A stretch of DNA of 64,000 nucleotides, from positions 11,780,690 to 11,844,689 of the forward strand of contig CM065328.1 in the NCBI GenBank assembly GCA_033032175.1, written 5' to 3'. The DNA is from Saturnia japonica. Its lineage: Eukaryota > Arthropoda > Insecta > Lepidoptera > Saturniidae. The notes beneath the pieces are model-generated. The model was not told the DNA's origin and ran no database searches. It saw nothing but the letters and a program-made list of their open reading frames with translations. The translations under genes and the position numbers were made by a program. Positions 24,382 to 34,989 of the stretch are shown in pieces. The number at the start of each line of letters is the position of its first letter. The first letter of the stretch is position 1.

Positions 24382-25091
24382 TATATATATTTAGATGTTA
24401 ATATTATAACGGGAAATCTTAATGGACCTTTATTATAGAATTGTGGTGCTTCGAATAATTCTATAAACATTCAATAAATATATGGGAACACAATTTCACA
24501 CACGGCCGTTTAATTCCAAACTGATCAAAACTTCTATTATGTTAATTATACAGCTGATATATTTATATCATATTATTTATATTGATATTAAACAATTATT
24601 ACGGACATAGTTGTAAAAGTTATTTAATTACAACTATTTTTAATAACATACCGTGTGAAATAGAAAGTAACTGCTTTACAAAAATATATTTAAAAAAAAG
24701 TTAACCAAGTATCTTTTTCAAGATATTCGTATAAATCTTAGTTTAGAAATAATGTAAAAATAAAAAGCAAAATTAAATAAATAATTATATAGAACAACCA
24801 ACAATTGCCAACAAATTGCGATACAATTTGGCAGTAGAAATATATTGCATTAACTGTGGTATTTAAGTACCTATGAATAAATGATATTTTTTTTACATCT
24901 ATTATACTCATCACACAAAAGTTAGTCACGGGCGGGGATCGAACCCACGTCCTTTCGGCTCAATAGTAGAGTTTTCTACTACTGCGCCACGAAGCCTGTC
25001 ACACAAGGCCGTTCTATCTCCACATAGTAAATCAACTCTATAATTATTGGATTAGTGCAATTCTTGCTCCACTTGTTCAATTTTAAAAAAC
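24382..25091. other. Filler DNA of unknown origin inside the copia element
   Basis: Matches neither copia nor the duplicated block nor the flank 19488-19644. It contains a tRNA-related segment (next entry). No gene seen. Confidence 0.5.
24925..24997 (-). repeat. tRNA-related sequence (SINE head or tRNA pseudogene)
   Basis: The minus strand has box A-like gtggcgcagtagt and a perfect box B gggttcgatcccc with a five-pair T stem. The acceptor ends pair poorly (three of seven), so a working tRNA is unlikely. Confidence 0.5.
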
Positions 25092-25197
25092 ATATCTAAC
25101 TTCAGGGTGTTACATCAAACCTACCCTTAATTAATGCTACATTACCCTAATACGACGGCTCAGGAACCCCTAACGTTACGTTATTAACTTTTCGGGT
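25092..25197. repeat. 106-bp third copy of part of the duplicated block
   Basis: Identical to 23892-23997 and one base different from the matching part of copy 1 near 19000. It abuts the truncated copia integrase directly, so it marks the rearrangement junction. Confidence 0.95.
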
Positions 25198-25960
25198 TGA
25201 AGGTATTTTATTTCTTGCCCTTTTATTTCTACATATTGCTTGTATATTTAAACACAGTAAAAACCGAACTCTTCTTACTTAATAAATATACCTCGCACCA
25301 TCTCGTAGAATCGTCGATAAACGTCACAAAATATTTCGCGCCTCCTAAGGTTGCATTTTTCATAGGACCACATACATCGCAATAAACTATTTTTAGTTTT
25401 TCATTACACGGTCCGCTCGAGTAAGAAAAAGGAAGAGAACTCATTTTACCACGTATGCATATTTCGCAATTACGCAACCTATTGACGGTACTCGTATTAG
25501 TTCCGACACGTAAATTTCAATGGTCTAAGAGTTTTGTTAGATCGATTGCATTTAAGTGACCCAAACGCTCATTCCGTTTTAAAATATCGCTTTCATTAGA
25601 AACCGATGAAGCTTGAGCACACTGTTCCTTTACATAATAAAGATTATCTTTTCGAAATGCGATTAACTTCACATTACCATCAGTATCAGTCACTAGAGCC
25701 CTATCATCCCTAAACGTAACATGAAACCCCTTATCGGTAATTTTTGCAACTGAAATCAAGTTAGTTCGCAAATCAGGAACATATAACGTGTTAGGTAGTT
25801 CAACTACACTTTTGAAGTTAGTATTATATGCAGACAATCTTACTGTACCTTTACCTTGTACTAGAGCACTCTGATTAGTAGCCAGAGTCACTTTACCGTC
25901 AGAAGGCTGTAAAGTTTTTCCAAAATAGGTTTTATCGTTACATATAAATGACTCGTACAA
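25198..25960 (-). pseudogene. Copia-like protease end and integrase N-terminus (truncated, with internal stop)
   Basis: Same frame across an in-frame TGA at about 25514-25516. Before the stop: protease and GAG_pre-integrase sequence, including YVPDLRTNLISV and RLGHLNAIDLTKLLDH (the H of the integrase zinc finger). After it: CEICIRGKM (the C-x2-C side of the HHCC finger), then VYCDVCGPMKNATLGG and YFVTFIDDSTRW, the first and second Asp-bearing regions of the copia integrase core. The coding stops at 25198, where host-flank sequence begins; the rest of integrase, the RT and RNase H are missing. Confidence 0.9.
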
Positions 25961-26229
25961 CCGCTATCGATAATCCAGTTTCCATTCTCGCAGTTTCCAA
26001 AGTGACAATCACCTGAAATACAATTAAATGTTACAAAACTAGTATCGACCTTTTCTGTTGTTAATTTATTTTCTGATACATATTTTACCAAATCCTTCTG
26101 TTTTAATTTATTACATTCCGAAGCTTTGTGTCCTTTTTTATGACATTTAAAACATTTGTAAACAAACTTAGACATTTTATCGACAGACTGTACAGAGTTT
26201 GATCCAAATTTCTTCTTATTTCTCTTCAA
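25888..26229 (-). pseudogene. Copia-like nucleocapsid knuckle and protease start
   Basis: Encodes a CCHC zinc knuckle, CFKCHKKGHKASEC, followed about 50 residues later by WIIDSGCTSHLYV, the aspartic protease active site of copia elements (DSG). It is one frame away from both gag upstream (overlap of four bases at 26226-26229) and the protease remainder downstream (change near 25930). A working copia has one continuous frame here, so these are decay frameshifts or sequencing indels. Confidence 0.9.
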
Positions 26230-26810
26230 AACATTGAAAGTATTATCGCTACTCGATCTCCTAGCATGCTTTCTTCAAGAATTTTAATTTTTAATATCTC
26301 CGGGTCCCGAAATGAATCTCTAGACTCAATTGCACACCTGAAATTCTCGAAACTTGATGGCAAGCTAAACAATAGCATTATCGATGCTAAATCATTGTGA
26401 ATTTCTACGTCCATCTCGTGTAACTTGCATTTAGCGTCAAAGAACTTGGCCAAGTGTTCGTGAATATCATCACCTTCGCTCATTTTACATAATATGAGCT
26501 GCTTCAGTAAGCTAGCCTTCCTAGCTGGTCCTTTCGAAGCATATACCGACTCAAGTTTCAACCAAACATCGTTTGATGTCTTACACTCTCTTATATGACG
26601 TAACTCGCTCGGGCTCATCGCTAAAATTAGCTCTGCCTTCGCTTTTGAGTCTTGTGACTCCCATAAAGCCGCCTCTGGTAATTCGACTGGCTTTGGTTTA
26701 CTACCATCTACGTATTCCCATAAATCGTTCTTTATTAAAATCGCCTGTGCGTGTACCTTCCAGGAATCATAGTTATTCCTACCAAGAACCTCGATCCTCA
26801 CTGTAGTCAT
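26226..26810 (-). pseudogene. Copia-like Gag, N-terminal domain
   Basis: 194 codons beginning at the ATG at 26810, 120 bp inside the primer-binding site, the expected place for gag to begin. The N-terminus has the LGRNNYDSWKVHAQAIL pattern of copia Gag (DUF4219/UBN2 type: Asn-Tyr-x-x-Trp), then MSPSELRHIRECKTSNDVW and a central KMSEGDDIHEHLAKF helix region. The frame is open throughout. It would form the capsid of the virus-like particle. Expression from the 5' LTR is conceivable, but no replication is possible, since RT is absent. Confidence 0.85.
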
Positions 26811-26926
26811 GGTGCCGCCCTTTTCGCTGCTCCACTTACAATTGATCTCTTTGCACTTTTATTCGACGATCACATATGATAACTCTTCTTTCGTTATCCA
26901 CCGATTTTATTTATATATTATTATCG

Positions 26927-26944
26927 GCAACTGGGCCCATAACC
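26927..26944 (-). promoter_or_regulatory. Copia primer-binding site (initiator-tRNA-Met half-molecule type)
   Basis: Two bases inside the 5' LTR, the coding strand reads ggttatgggcccagttg. This is the complement of the anticodon-stem region of initiator tRNA-Met, the unusual internal priming site used by copia-type elements. Confidence 0.8.
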
Positions 26945-26946
26945 AT

Positions 26947-27146
26947 TGTAGCAGATTATGAGCCGGTAGCGCAGTGGAAGTTATTTGTAGTAATAAATAA
27001 AACCAGCATATAAAAGTAAAGAACAGGAAAAAACATATATATAAGGTAGTAAAGATCTTTTACACAACAAAAGACAACTGTATGACACATACCAAATTTA
27101 AAATATGGAAGATACAAATTTATTATAAAAGAGTATCTACTCAACA
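26947..27146 (-). repeat. Copia-like 5' LTR
   Basis: 200 bp, TG...CA, followed outside by GTATA. The coding strand has a TATA-like ttttataataaat about 15 bp from its start, a plausible promoter. Its inner end, read on the plus strand, resembles the 5' part of initiator tRNA-Met (gtagcgcagtggaag). Confidence 0.9.
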
Positions 27147-27151
27147 GTATA

Positions 27152-28030
27152 GACTCCTTCTGTACTTTTTTCCATTTCTCATAGATTCGGATTTGGTCAA
27201 ACAAATCTCATATGAAAAATTAATTAAGTATGTAGACATAAATAAATCTCAGTGATTTCGAAGTCTGTTAAAGCCTGTATTACCACAATAGGTCTTACAA
27301 ATCATCAAAAGACTTGATGGTTGACTCTTCCAGTCGTAAATTCACTGTAAATTTCTGCTGCTCGTGAATTCATTGTATTTGCCGTCACTAAAATTGCAGT
27401 TAGGTTGTTAAAATTGATAAAAACACTTTTTTTACCTTTTTTTAGTAATAAGGTAAAGTGACGATTGTATCTGATGGTAAGTACAGTACAATCCAAACAC
27501 AACAGTGACTACTGAGAGATCGTAATCTATAAACGGTCACTACTGTCATGCTGGCCTGCATTAATTCAACTGTATTTGCACAGGCTGACTCCGAAACGCG
27601 AAACGCGGAAGCGAGTCACTATGACCATAGTAAAAATAACTAATTAATCATGTACTATTGAGTAAATTGCTTTTCTAAAAGTTTTAATACATAAATGTGG
27701 TTAATTAACAAAAAACAACTAAATACGTAATGGATTTAACGCTCGCTATAGCACGATTTGTTAGTATGAAAACATACGGGTATATTTTAGTGGCGTAACT
27801 ACGCGTGTATATAAGCAAATCGTTTACTATTTTTATGTCTAAACATACAACATAAAAGACGTAGACAGAGGACTTAATATAAATAAATGAGAGAAAAGGA
27901 ACTAATAATTTATTATTAATAATATTAATTATTAATAAGGTTATTGTTTTTAAGACTAAAAGGGAGGATATGTGGAAGAAGGAAAGAAAGAGAGGACATA
28001 TTATTTTGTCGTAACTTGAGAACTAAACAA
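27152..28030. other. Unassigned stretch
   Basis: 27480-27560 is a diverged inverted relative of the segment around 16095-16165. Otherwise AT-rich, without recognised genes. Confidence 0.35.
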
Positions 28031-28033
28031 CCA

Positions 28034-28297
28034 ACGTTGTTAAGCAACGATGGCTCATTGGTAATGTGTTCGGACATCACATCTATCGACGTGAGTTCGA
28101 ATCTCTGCAATGAACCTGAGTTTTCGGTGAAGGAAAACATCGTTATGAAAACATAGTATTGTAGTTGGGCATTTCCTAATAGGTGCCTGGCTATACCACC
28201 TACAAGTCGAAAATCTATCACCAAGCATCTGAAGGCGTATTCCGGCAGTTGCCGGTCCTCTAACAATGCTTAGAATGTAACCATCTTAGTAACAGGC
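28034..28297 (+). repeat. SINE-B copy
   Basis: Pol III box A-like tggctcattgg and box B gagttcgaatctc at tRNA spacing, then the SINE-B body with ggtgaaggaaaacatcg. Confidence 0.75.
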
Positions 28298-28494
28298 GTG
28301 ATTGTGGACAAATAGTTTACAAAAAAGATTGCGTTTAAAACAATCTTTTCAACAATTCCCGCTTCGAATATAGAACTGTATATTCACATCCAAAGCCTTT
28401 GGCGCTCGTTTAGGTAATTAAAACTTTATGTCAGCCATTGGTCTATTTTTAATGGCGAAAAATTGTACCATTCCGAAAACAGTCCTTTTTAACA

Positions 28495-28915
28495 CCAACG
28501 CAAAAAGAGTCTAACGTGTGTATTCGTGTTTCTTTGTGTCTGTGGCATCGTTACTCCCTAACTTCTGGACCGATTTTGATCTAATTTATGTTCGTTTGAT
28601 AATTGAATTGATCGAGAGTGTTCATAGGTATGATTCAAGAAAATTTGTTCAGCCATTAGAAGATTATCAGCTCTTTTCAAGTTGGTACATGGATGTGAGC
28701 ACCTGCCACAGGTCTGATCGAGTTGAAACTTGGTATTCTGCTACATCAGTTATATTAGAATGAAATTACAACATAGAACGCAGACGCTGCAGCTCCATCT
28801 GAATTCTTTAAGATACCTAAATTTTCACTAACTTATAGCAGTGATATCGTGTTTGGGATCATTGGAATGGTTTCGTTCAATAGGTGCGTTGTGTCAGGGG
28901 TTTCCAAAATTCTCA
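28495..28915 (+). repeat. Dispersed repeat D, copy 1
   Basis: Carries tgtctgtggcatcgtta, cagccattagaagattatcagctc and tatcgtgtttgggatcattgg. Other copies: 44455-44780 (minus), 50375-50810 and 50995-51380. Non-coding family of unknown class. Confidence 0.6.
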
Positions 28916-28945
28916 ATTTACCTTTTTTATCGTTATAGGTTTAAC

Positions 28946-29245
28946 GCTATGGCTGCAATCTCACCTGATCATGTGACGATGTGGCCCAAGATGGTAATAC
29001 GTAAGCCTTAGCTAGTGAGGGAATTCTCAAGTGAAGCTGCTAGGATACACCTATAGGTGGGTGGTGACAGATTTTCAACTTGAGGATGATAGCTAGCCAG
29101 GCTGGTATTGGAAAGTATTCCACCACCATGCAGTAGCTTCATCACGATGTTGTTCTTCACCAAAAGTAGGCTAATTGCAGGTGTTCGAACTCACGTCTAC
29201 TGACGCGGAGTCCGTACATGCTACCACCTGAGCAATCATTTCTTG
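28946..29245 (-). repeat. SINE-B copy (inverted)
   Basis: Minus strand runs from the promoter head (gtagcatgtacggactccg, gagttcgaacacctg) through ctagctatcatcctcaagttg to the tail. Nearly full length. Confidence 0.7.
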
Positions 29246-29439
29246 TTAAAGTATATTATAGTAGCACGGTAAAGTGATGATTTTTTTAGTCTTCCAAACA
29301 GTTAATGGTTGTCCGTGGCATGCGACAAGCTTAGCTAGCCGGAGGAAGCAACACAGTTGGCCACAGTTCCCTTAGATGATCCTGTAAAGCCATTTCTATT
29401 TCTTCTTCCATTCCTTTCTGCATTACCCATTCTTCCATT

Positions 29440-29625
29440 TTCTATTTCACGCCCGCCTAACTATCACCCTCAAGCTGAAAATATGTTGCCAAGTACCTTT
29501 AGATGTATCCTGATAACTCTACTTGAGAGCCAATTCTTCCACTAGTCTTAGCGTAATACCATCTTGGTCGACATCTTCACTTGAGGCTAAGATCAAACGC
29601 CTAACTTATAAAGAATTGAAAAAAA
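29440..29625 (+). repeat. SINE-B 3' piece
   Basis: Only body and tail remain: caccctcaagctgaaaatat ... cttgagagccaattcttcca ... cttataaagaattg. Lies beside the inverted copy at 28946. Confidence 0.6.
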
Positions 29626-31187
29626 CAAATCATATATAATATCCCTTGCAAAATTGAGTTTGCAATGATATCATTAGCTAGCTAGCTTAACAAAAACTTG
29701 GTTATTTAGATACTTAACATAAAAAGCGAGGTACATTTGCATGATAGGACTGTAGATGTTTCAGATGATAAGAGGGGCTGAGGCGTATGGAATAATATTT
29801 GGGCTTAAAGTACCGAGAAATCTAAACTGGCTTGTCGGTGTCATATCAGCTAACGCGGTCCCCAAGGTCTTGCGTATAGCTGTTGGTTGGTCCAAACATT
29901 ACACTAAAGCGGAATTTTCAATTTCTCAGTCATTTAATTAAGATCATTACATGTTTGTAGGGTATTTTATTGGCTGATGATTTGAGAGCTAAAGAACTGA
30001 GAATTTATTTGGAAAGCTGCACCCAAACACTCGATTTTTTAAATCCAGGTATATTATTAAAAACTAGCCGTGCCCACATTTTCACTTGAGTTTAAATTTC
30101 TTGGTAAAAATAATGCAAGTTTTCAAATAATCACAATACAAGTATAATAATGTGGTGGCAATACAGTTCCTATTATAAAATGAAACATTGTAATTTCTAA
30201 CTCTTAAAACACTCTACATCAGAAAAACGAGATTTAGAACGAAAAAAAAGGAATTTAAGCAGTTAACCGCAATTTCAATAAAACTCCAACTTAATGTACC
30301 CAGTATATATCCTTAACAAAGCAATGTGAATTTAATGCTAAGTGGAAACTATACAATTGAATTAGAATGTTTGAGCTTCTTAAAATATTATCGTGTCGGC
30401 CTCTGCAAAATTCTCTATGTATATACCTACATTAATTTTCAAAACAGTTGCAAAACACTGTTTTTTAACTGATAATCATAAAAGTAAGAAAATATCTGAC
30501 GTGCATTGCAATCATTGGGTACTAAAATGATTTTATTGTATCGCCAGTTTGCTTCCTTACATTTGCAGTACCGTGCAGATGTGAAGTAGTCTCCCAGATA
30601 ACATGTTTCCCCTCTCGAATGATATCTGGCTCTTGAAATGAGGCCTTAAGAAGCATTTCTGCAGTATGCATGACATCGACGACTGCCGTTGAAATTTATG
30701 TCACAGACGGTCGCCGTTGTTTATGGACTGTTCCGTACTTACCATCAGTGCTGTACCTTCACTTTGTAAAACTAGTATTAAAAAAATACTTAATAATTGT
30801 ATTATCAACTTTAAATATGATATTTTAGGGATATTTAAAGTAACATTTCTATATGGCTTATTAGAGATTTTTAATTTTATGATAAAAATATAAACATAAG
30901 TAGTTCGTCAAACACCAGTATACGAACAACTCTTGTAAAGATCGGAGACTCTATGCTTGAAGTTGTTAATGACTATGTTTACCAGGAACAAACTATCTAG
31001 TCAGGTAAGTCCAATTTCGAGAAAGTCCAAATCGTCGAATTCAACTCGGCTGGGCAGCGTTCGGAAAGCTACGCAACATATTCTCGTTCGAGATACCGCA
31101 GTATCTCAAGACGAAAGTCTTTGACTAGTGCATGTCGCTAGTACATATGATACTGAGACGTGGTCACTTCGATGGGTCTGATAAGAA
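29626..31187. other. AT-rich stretch, no recognised gene
   Basis: Low-information DNA; no repeat partner within the window was noticed. Confidence 0.35.
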
Positions 31188-31619
31188 ATCAAAATATCTT
31201 TATTTAATTTAGGCCCTATGAACGTCAAAACATTACTGCCGGTTCGGAAAATAGGTATCCCAGACATTGAGAAGAACCGGTAAGAAATTCGATCGGGTTT
31301 ATCTTTTTTTTCAACTATACAAAAGTGTTGATATAAAATAATAATAATAATTTAGTGGATGCACAGAGAGGGAGTCACTTCCAGAAATCACTATCATTCC
31401 CATAATGATCCACCCTATAATAAGTTTTTGACAGTCAACCCACTTGACATGGTCCTTGAACTTGTTATCCGGTAAATGAGTAATATGCTTCAGCATCTTC
31501 TTAAAAAACATGACGCTATTACCTAAAAAACCTTTATTGGACCTACTTAGTCTAAAACACGATACGACTAAGTAATTTATCTCTATTTCTAGTATTAATA
31601 TTATGCTGATCTTTGACAA
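31188..31619 (-). pseudogene. CR1/Jockey-type LINE 3' end, copy E2
   Basis: Minus-strand coding contains SRSNKGFLGNSVMFFKKM, then KHITHLPDNKFKDHVKW and, after indels, the remains of the DY-x-ND ending. The 3' end lies near 31188. Very similar arrangement to E1 and E3. Confidence 0.65.
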
Positions 31620-31739
31620 AACCTAACTTTACTAAATTTTTACGAATATACAATACAAGAAAACTCAAGGTCACTGAAAGGGCAATGGAAAGGGCTATGC
31701 TCGGAGCTTATCTGCGTGATTTAATCAGAAATTAGGAGA

Positions 31740-31915
31740 TATATAGAAGAACTAAAGTCACGGTCCGGCCACAGGGTGGCCCGGCAGCCTTATGAAGGTT
31801 GCAGGAACCGACTGGATGCTAGCAGCGCAAGATTCGTCATTGTAGCGATCTTTGGGGAAGGCCAATGCCCAGAAATAGACGTCTTTTGACTGAAATAATG
31901 ATGATGATGATGAAA
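31740..31915 (+). pseudogene. RTE-type LINE 3' end, copy 1
   Basis: Plus-strand translation gives KVAGTDWMLAAQDSSL, stop, RSLGKANAQK, the closing segment of RTE endonuclease/RT proteins (compare the 52680 copy), with two stops. It ends in the family's (atg)n-type tail at 31900-31914. Confidence 0.75.
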
Positions 31916-32235
31916 TAATTAACTCGCTTTCACTTATAACTTGAGCCTTTCCCTTATCTACCAACCGACATGATTTATAGACTAGGCCCTCCCGTTTCGT
32001 CCAATTTACAGAAAACCGAGCCCTGTAATAAAATATCCCAAGCTTACGGGTTACCTACAAATTTCTATACAGTTTCACGGTGTACTGACGAGAATTATAA
32101 TAATCCTCCACCTCCGCTGAGAATTGACAATGTTCCCGTGGGATACATAAATGTCATAATTTATTTATTGCGTAAGAATTTTATCTTAGTGTTTCTCTTT
32201 TTTATCGTAGGAAAAAGTGACGGCACTGTCATCAT

Positions 32236-32460
32236 CATCACCATCATTTCAGCCGAAAGACGCTTACTCCTGGACATAAGCCTCCTCTAAAAATCGCCAC
32301 AACGACTGTTTCTGTGCTGCCGGCATGCAGCGGCTTCCCGCAACCTTCACCGAATTGTTAGACTACCTTGTGGCGGATCTGCCCACGCTGTGTCTTCCTG
32401 TACGTAGTCGCCACTTGAGAACTTTTCAGCCCCGTCGGCCATTAGTTCTAGGAGTACGCC
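32236..32460 (-). pseudogene. RTE-type LINE 3' end, copy 2
   Basis: Minus strand encodes KVLKWRLRTGRHSVG and KVAGSRCMPAAQKQSLWRF with several stops, then the (atg)n tail (plus-strand catcatcatcaccatcat at the left end). 5'-truncated like the others. Confidence 0.75.
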
Positions 32461-33125
32461 GATTAATGCAGTAGCTAATAATAGCACTTGGTACTTGGTG
32501 AGCGGGCTGGTTTCCACAACTAGGCCTCTGATGAGCCCTTTTTGCGTGACGGGTAAGTTTTGCTAGCCCCGCCACCAAATGTCCTCCAGGAATACCAACA
32601 GCTCGCTTATGCCGGCGCAGGCCTCCCTGGTCGTCCTCGGCGTCCCAAGGTAGTGTGCTCGCTGAGACGCCATCTACTGCATTCTAAGAGTACGTTCGCG
32701 GCTGTCTCCTCTACAGTTATGCACCGTCTACATAGAGAACTGTCTGTAACACTCGGTATATAAAGGTGCTTATTAAGTGACCTGTGACAATACCGATTAT
32801 TTGTCAGAGTTTGTCACGTTTCAGGCTGAATGGTTTTCTGGAGTATCTCGAGTTTAAACCCGGGGCTAAGGGTAGCACCACCGCATCTCATCCCGTTGGT
32901 GACGTGAAAGGCCACTAGCGGTTGAGCCGAAGAACGGGCAGCAGAGTCCTTCGAATATTTATACACGAACATACTGCGACCGCCAGCCAACTTGCCAAGC
33001 GTGACGATTATGGCAAATCTCCCCAATAATGGACGGCACTGTATCTGCTGGTAAACACAGATCGATCCAATAACATCAGCGACCACGGAAGTATATACAT
33101 ACAATCCATCGCTGATCGTCGTTGT
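32461..33125. other. GC-richer stretch, origin unknown
   Basis: Clearly GC-richer than its neighbours. Short open frames (plus 32560-32763; minus 32814-33104) were not recognised. It might be another unknown element fragment adjoining the RTE tail. Confidence 0.3.
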
Positions 33126-34059
33126 AATGGCAGTCTACTCAAAAGTCTCTTCACGTTATGTTTGAAAGACTCCATGTTTTATGAAGGAGGGTTTTGGATT
33201 TCAATATTTCTATGCAGAATCCGTCAGAAACTCTGGAATCTTGAGCTCTTGAAAAATATGGTTATACATTCTCTAATAGATAAAAGAGAATTATATTATA
33301 TATTTGTCAGCGTTTATTATCGATTGACGTGGTGATTTAAACTGTGCTTCCCTCAGATATACCTTTGCCGAAAAATAAGACATTTACAATATTGGAGTGA
33401 GGCATAGTGACTAGTGAGTCCTAGATGCTAACTGTGGAAGTACTCTACTTCTGTTTATACATATAATTTTTTTTTCCAAAATTATTAACCTAGAAAAGTA
33501 TTACTAACATTTTTCATCGTTTATCAATTGCGGAATGGAATATACGTCCCGTGTAAGAAATTCCATAAATATCGGGCAAGCCATATTCCTTGATGAACGT
33601 TTATTGTAACAGATATCTATGACAGAAATTATAAAAATATGTACAGACAAAACTACAGATTAAAAACATAATGGAACTTCGTTAACAAAGGAAAAAACAA
33701 TAATGAAATGGTGTAAAATTAACGATTTTCAAATTAACATCTTTATTGTTTATTACTTTGAAATAAAAAAGCTATTTAATTTGAGGCCATTATTTGAAAA
33801 CACCATAAAAAATTTACGTCCGACTTTCGAGGCGTGAAGGCAATTTCTGAAGCGACATTTTTAACGCTTGTTAAGTTTTTTTTTTCTTGTTAAGCTATTA
33901 AGATGTCGCTTTTTATTCATAAATTAAAACGCTTTTCATTAGTAACTTGAAAGTATCATCAAACGAGTATAGAAATAATTTAGTTTTCATATTATTCTCA
34001 GGTAATGGGAATTATTGGAGAAAAATATTTGTATATTATTTATTAAGTTCTCTATATGT
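33126..34059. other. AT-rich stretch, no recognised feature
   Basis: Nothing assignable on either strand. Confidence 0.35.
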
Positions 34060-34460
34060 TTTGGTGTTATGGTCAAAATCACATCTGATTTTAAGAGACG
34101 ATGTGGTCTAAGATGATGACAAGTCTAGTGGAGAAACTGTTTCTCAAGTGCATCTGCCAGAATACACGTACAGGTGCTTGACGACAGATTTACAACTTGA
34201 GGGTGGTAGCTAGCCAAGCTTTTTAAGTGGGGTGAGGCACAAAGATATCTTTGGAGATTTATCTCTACTTGGGCAGCCCGACTACGCCTACACTAGAAAA
34301 ATTAACTAAATTTTTTTGTCTTTGTTTGTTCCAGGATATCTCCGAAACGGTTGAACCGATTTTGACGGGACTTTCACCGGCAAATAGCAGATGTTTTAGT
34401 AACTTGCGCTAATTTTATTTTAGAAAAATCATGTTAGGGTTCCGCGCAAAATAAATAAAG
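34060..34460. repeat. Mosaic of three repeat fragments
   Basis: 34060-34225: SINE-B body and tail, minus strand. 34236-34295: repeat C fragment (tttggagatttatctctact). 34300-34460: middle of Helitron-like H1 (gttccaggatatctccgaa, aacggttgaaccg). They abut without unique sequence between them. Confidence 0.6.
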
Positions 34461-34727
34461 CGCATCTTTATCTTTAAACTAACTGGCAGGCGAATCTTTC
34501 GAATCTTCAGAATCTTTGTACAAGCGACTATAATAAATAAATAAATCTTAATTCAATCATTAATCATTTAGCAAGCGAGGAGTGTTGAAACGTAAGAGCT
34601 AAAAGATTTTCTTCTTTCTTGAAACCGTTTGAGTGCTAAATCTGATTACATACGATACGGCCGGTTAACACGCAAAAGTGTCGAGCAACTAGCTGGTGAC
34701 TTTTTAAAATTCTTTCATAGGATTAGC

Positions 34728-34982
34728 GTTATTGCCACAATCGCACCTGACGTTAAGTAACGATGTGGACCTAGATGGTAAACTGACTCTCAAGTGCAGC
34801 TACAGGAACACACCTATATGTGCTTGGCGACAGATTTTGATTTTTAGGGTGGTAGCTAGCCAAACGGGGATTAGGAAATGCCCTGCCCATTATTTTCTTT
34901 ACCGAAAACTCAAGCTCATTGTAGAGAGTCAGACTCACGTCGATCGATGCGTTGCGATCATTGCGTCAAATGAGCCATCATT
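34728..34982 (-). repeat. SINE-B copy (inverted)
   Basis: Head at the right (gatggctcatttgacgcaatg), body ctagctaccaccctaaaaatc, tail at the left (cataacgct-like). The box B region is altered. Confidence 0.65.
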
Positions 34983-34989
34983 ACAACTT

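Larger units (their letters stand above)
19645..27151 (-). mobile_element. Copia-like LTR retrotransposon with its 3' half replaced by foreign DNA
   Basis: Two 200-bp LTRs (19650-19849 and 26947-27146) are in the same orientation, begin TG and end CA, and differ at only two positions. The outer flanks are the same five bases, GTATA, at 19645-19649 and 27147-27151. So this was one insertion of one element. On the minus strand the 5' LTR is followed by a primer-binding site, gag, zinc knuckle, protease and the start of integrase, stopping abruptly at 25198. Next to the 3' LTR only the polypurine tract (19850-19859) survives. The 5.3 kb between (19860-25197) is not copia: it is a second copy of the element's left flank plus other DNA. 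Confidence 0.9.

Noticed and set aside
24925..24997. Functional tRNA gene on the minus strand
   Set aside because: The T arm is good, but only about three of seven acceptor pairs form; called tRNA-related.
27925..28266. 113-codon minus-strand frame
   Set aside because: It is antisense to SINE-B and has no recognisable protein features.
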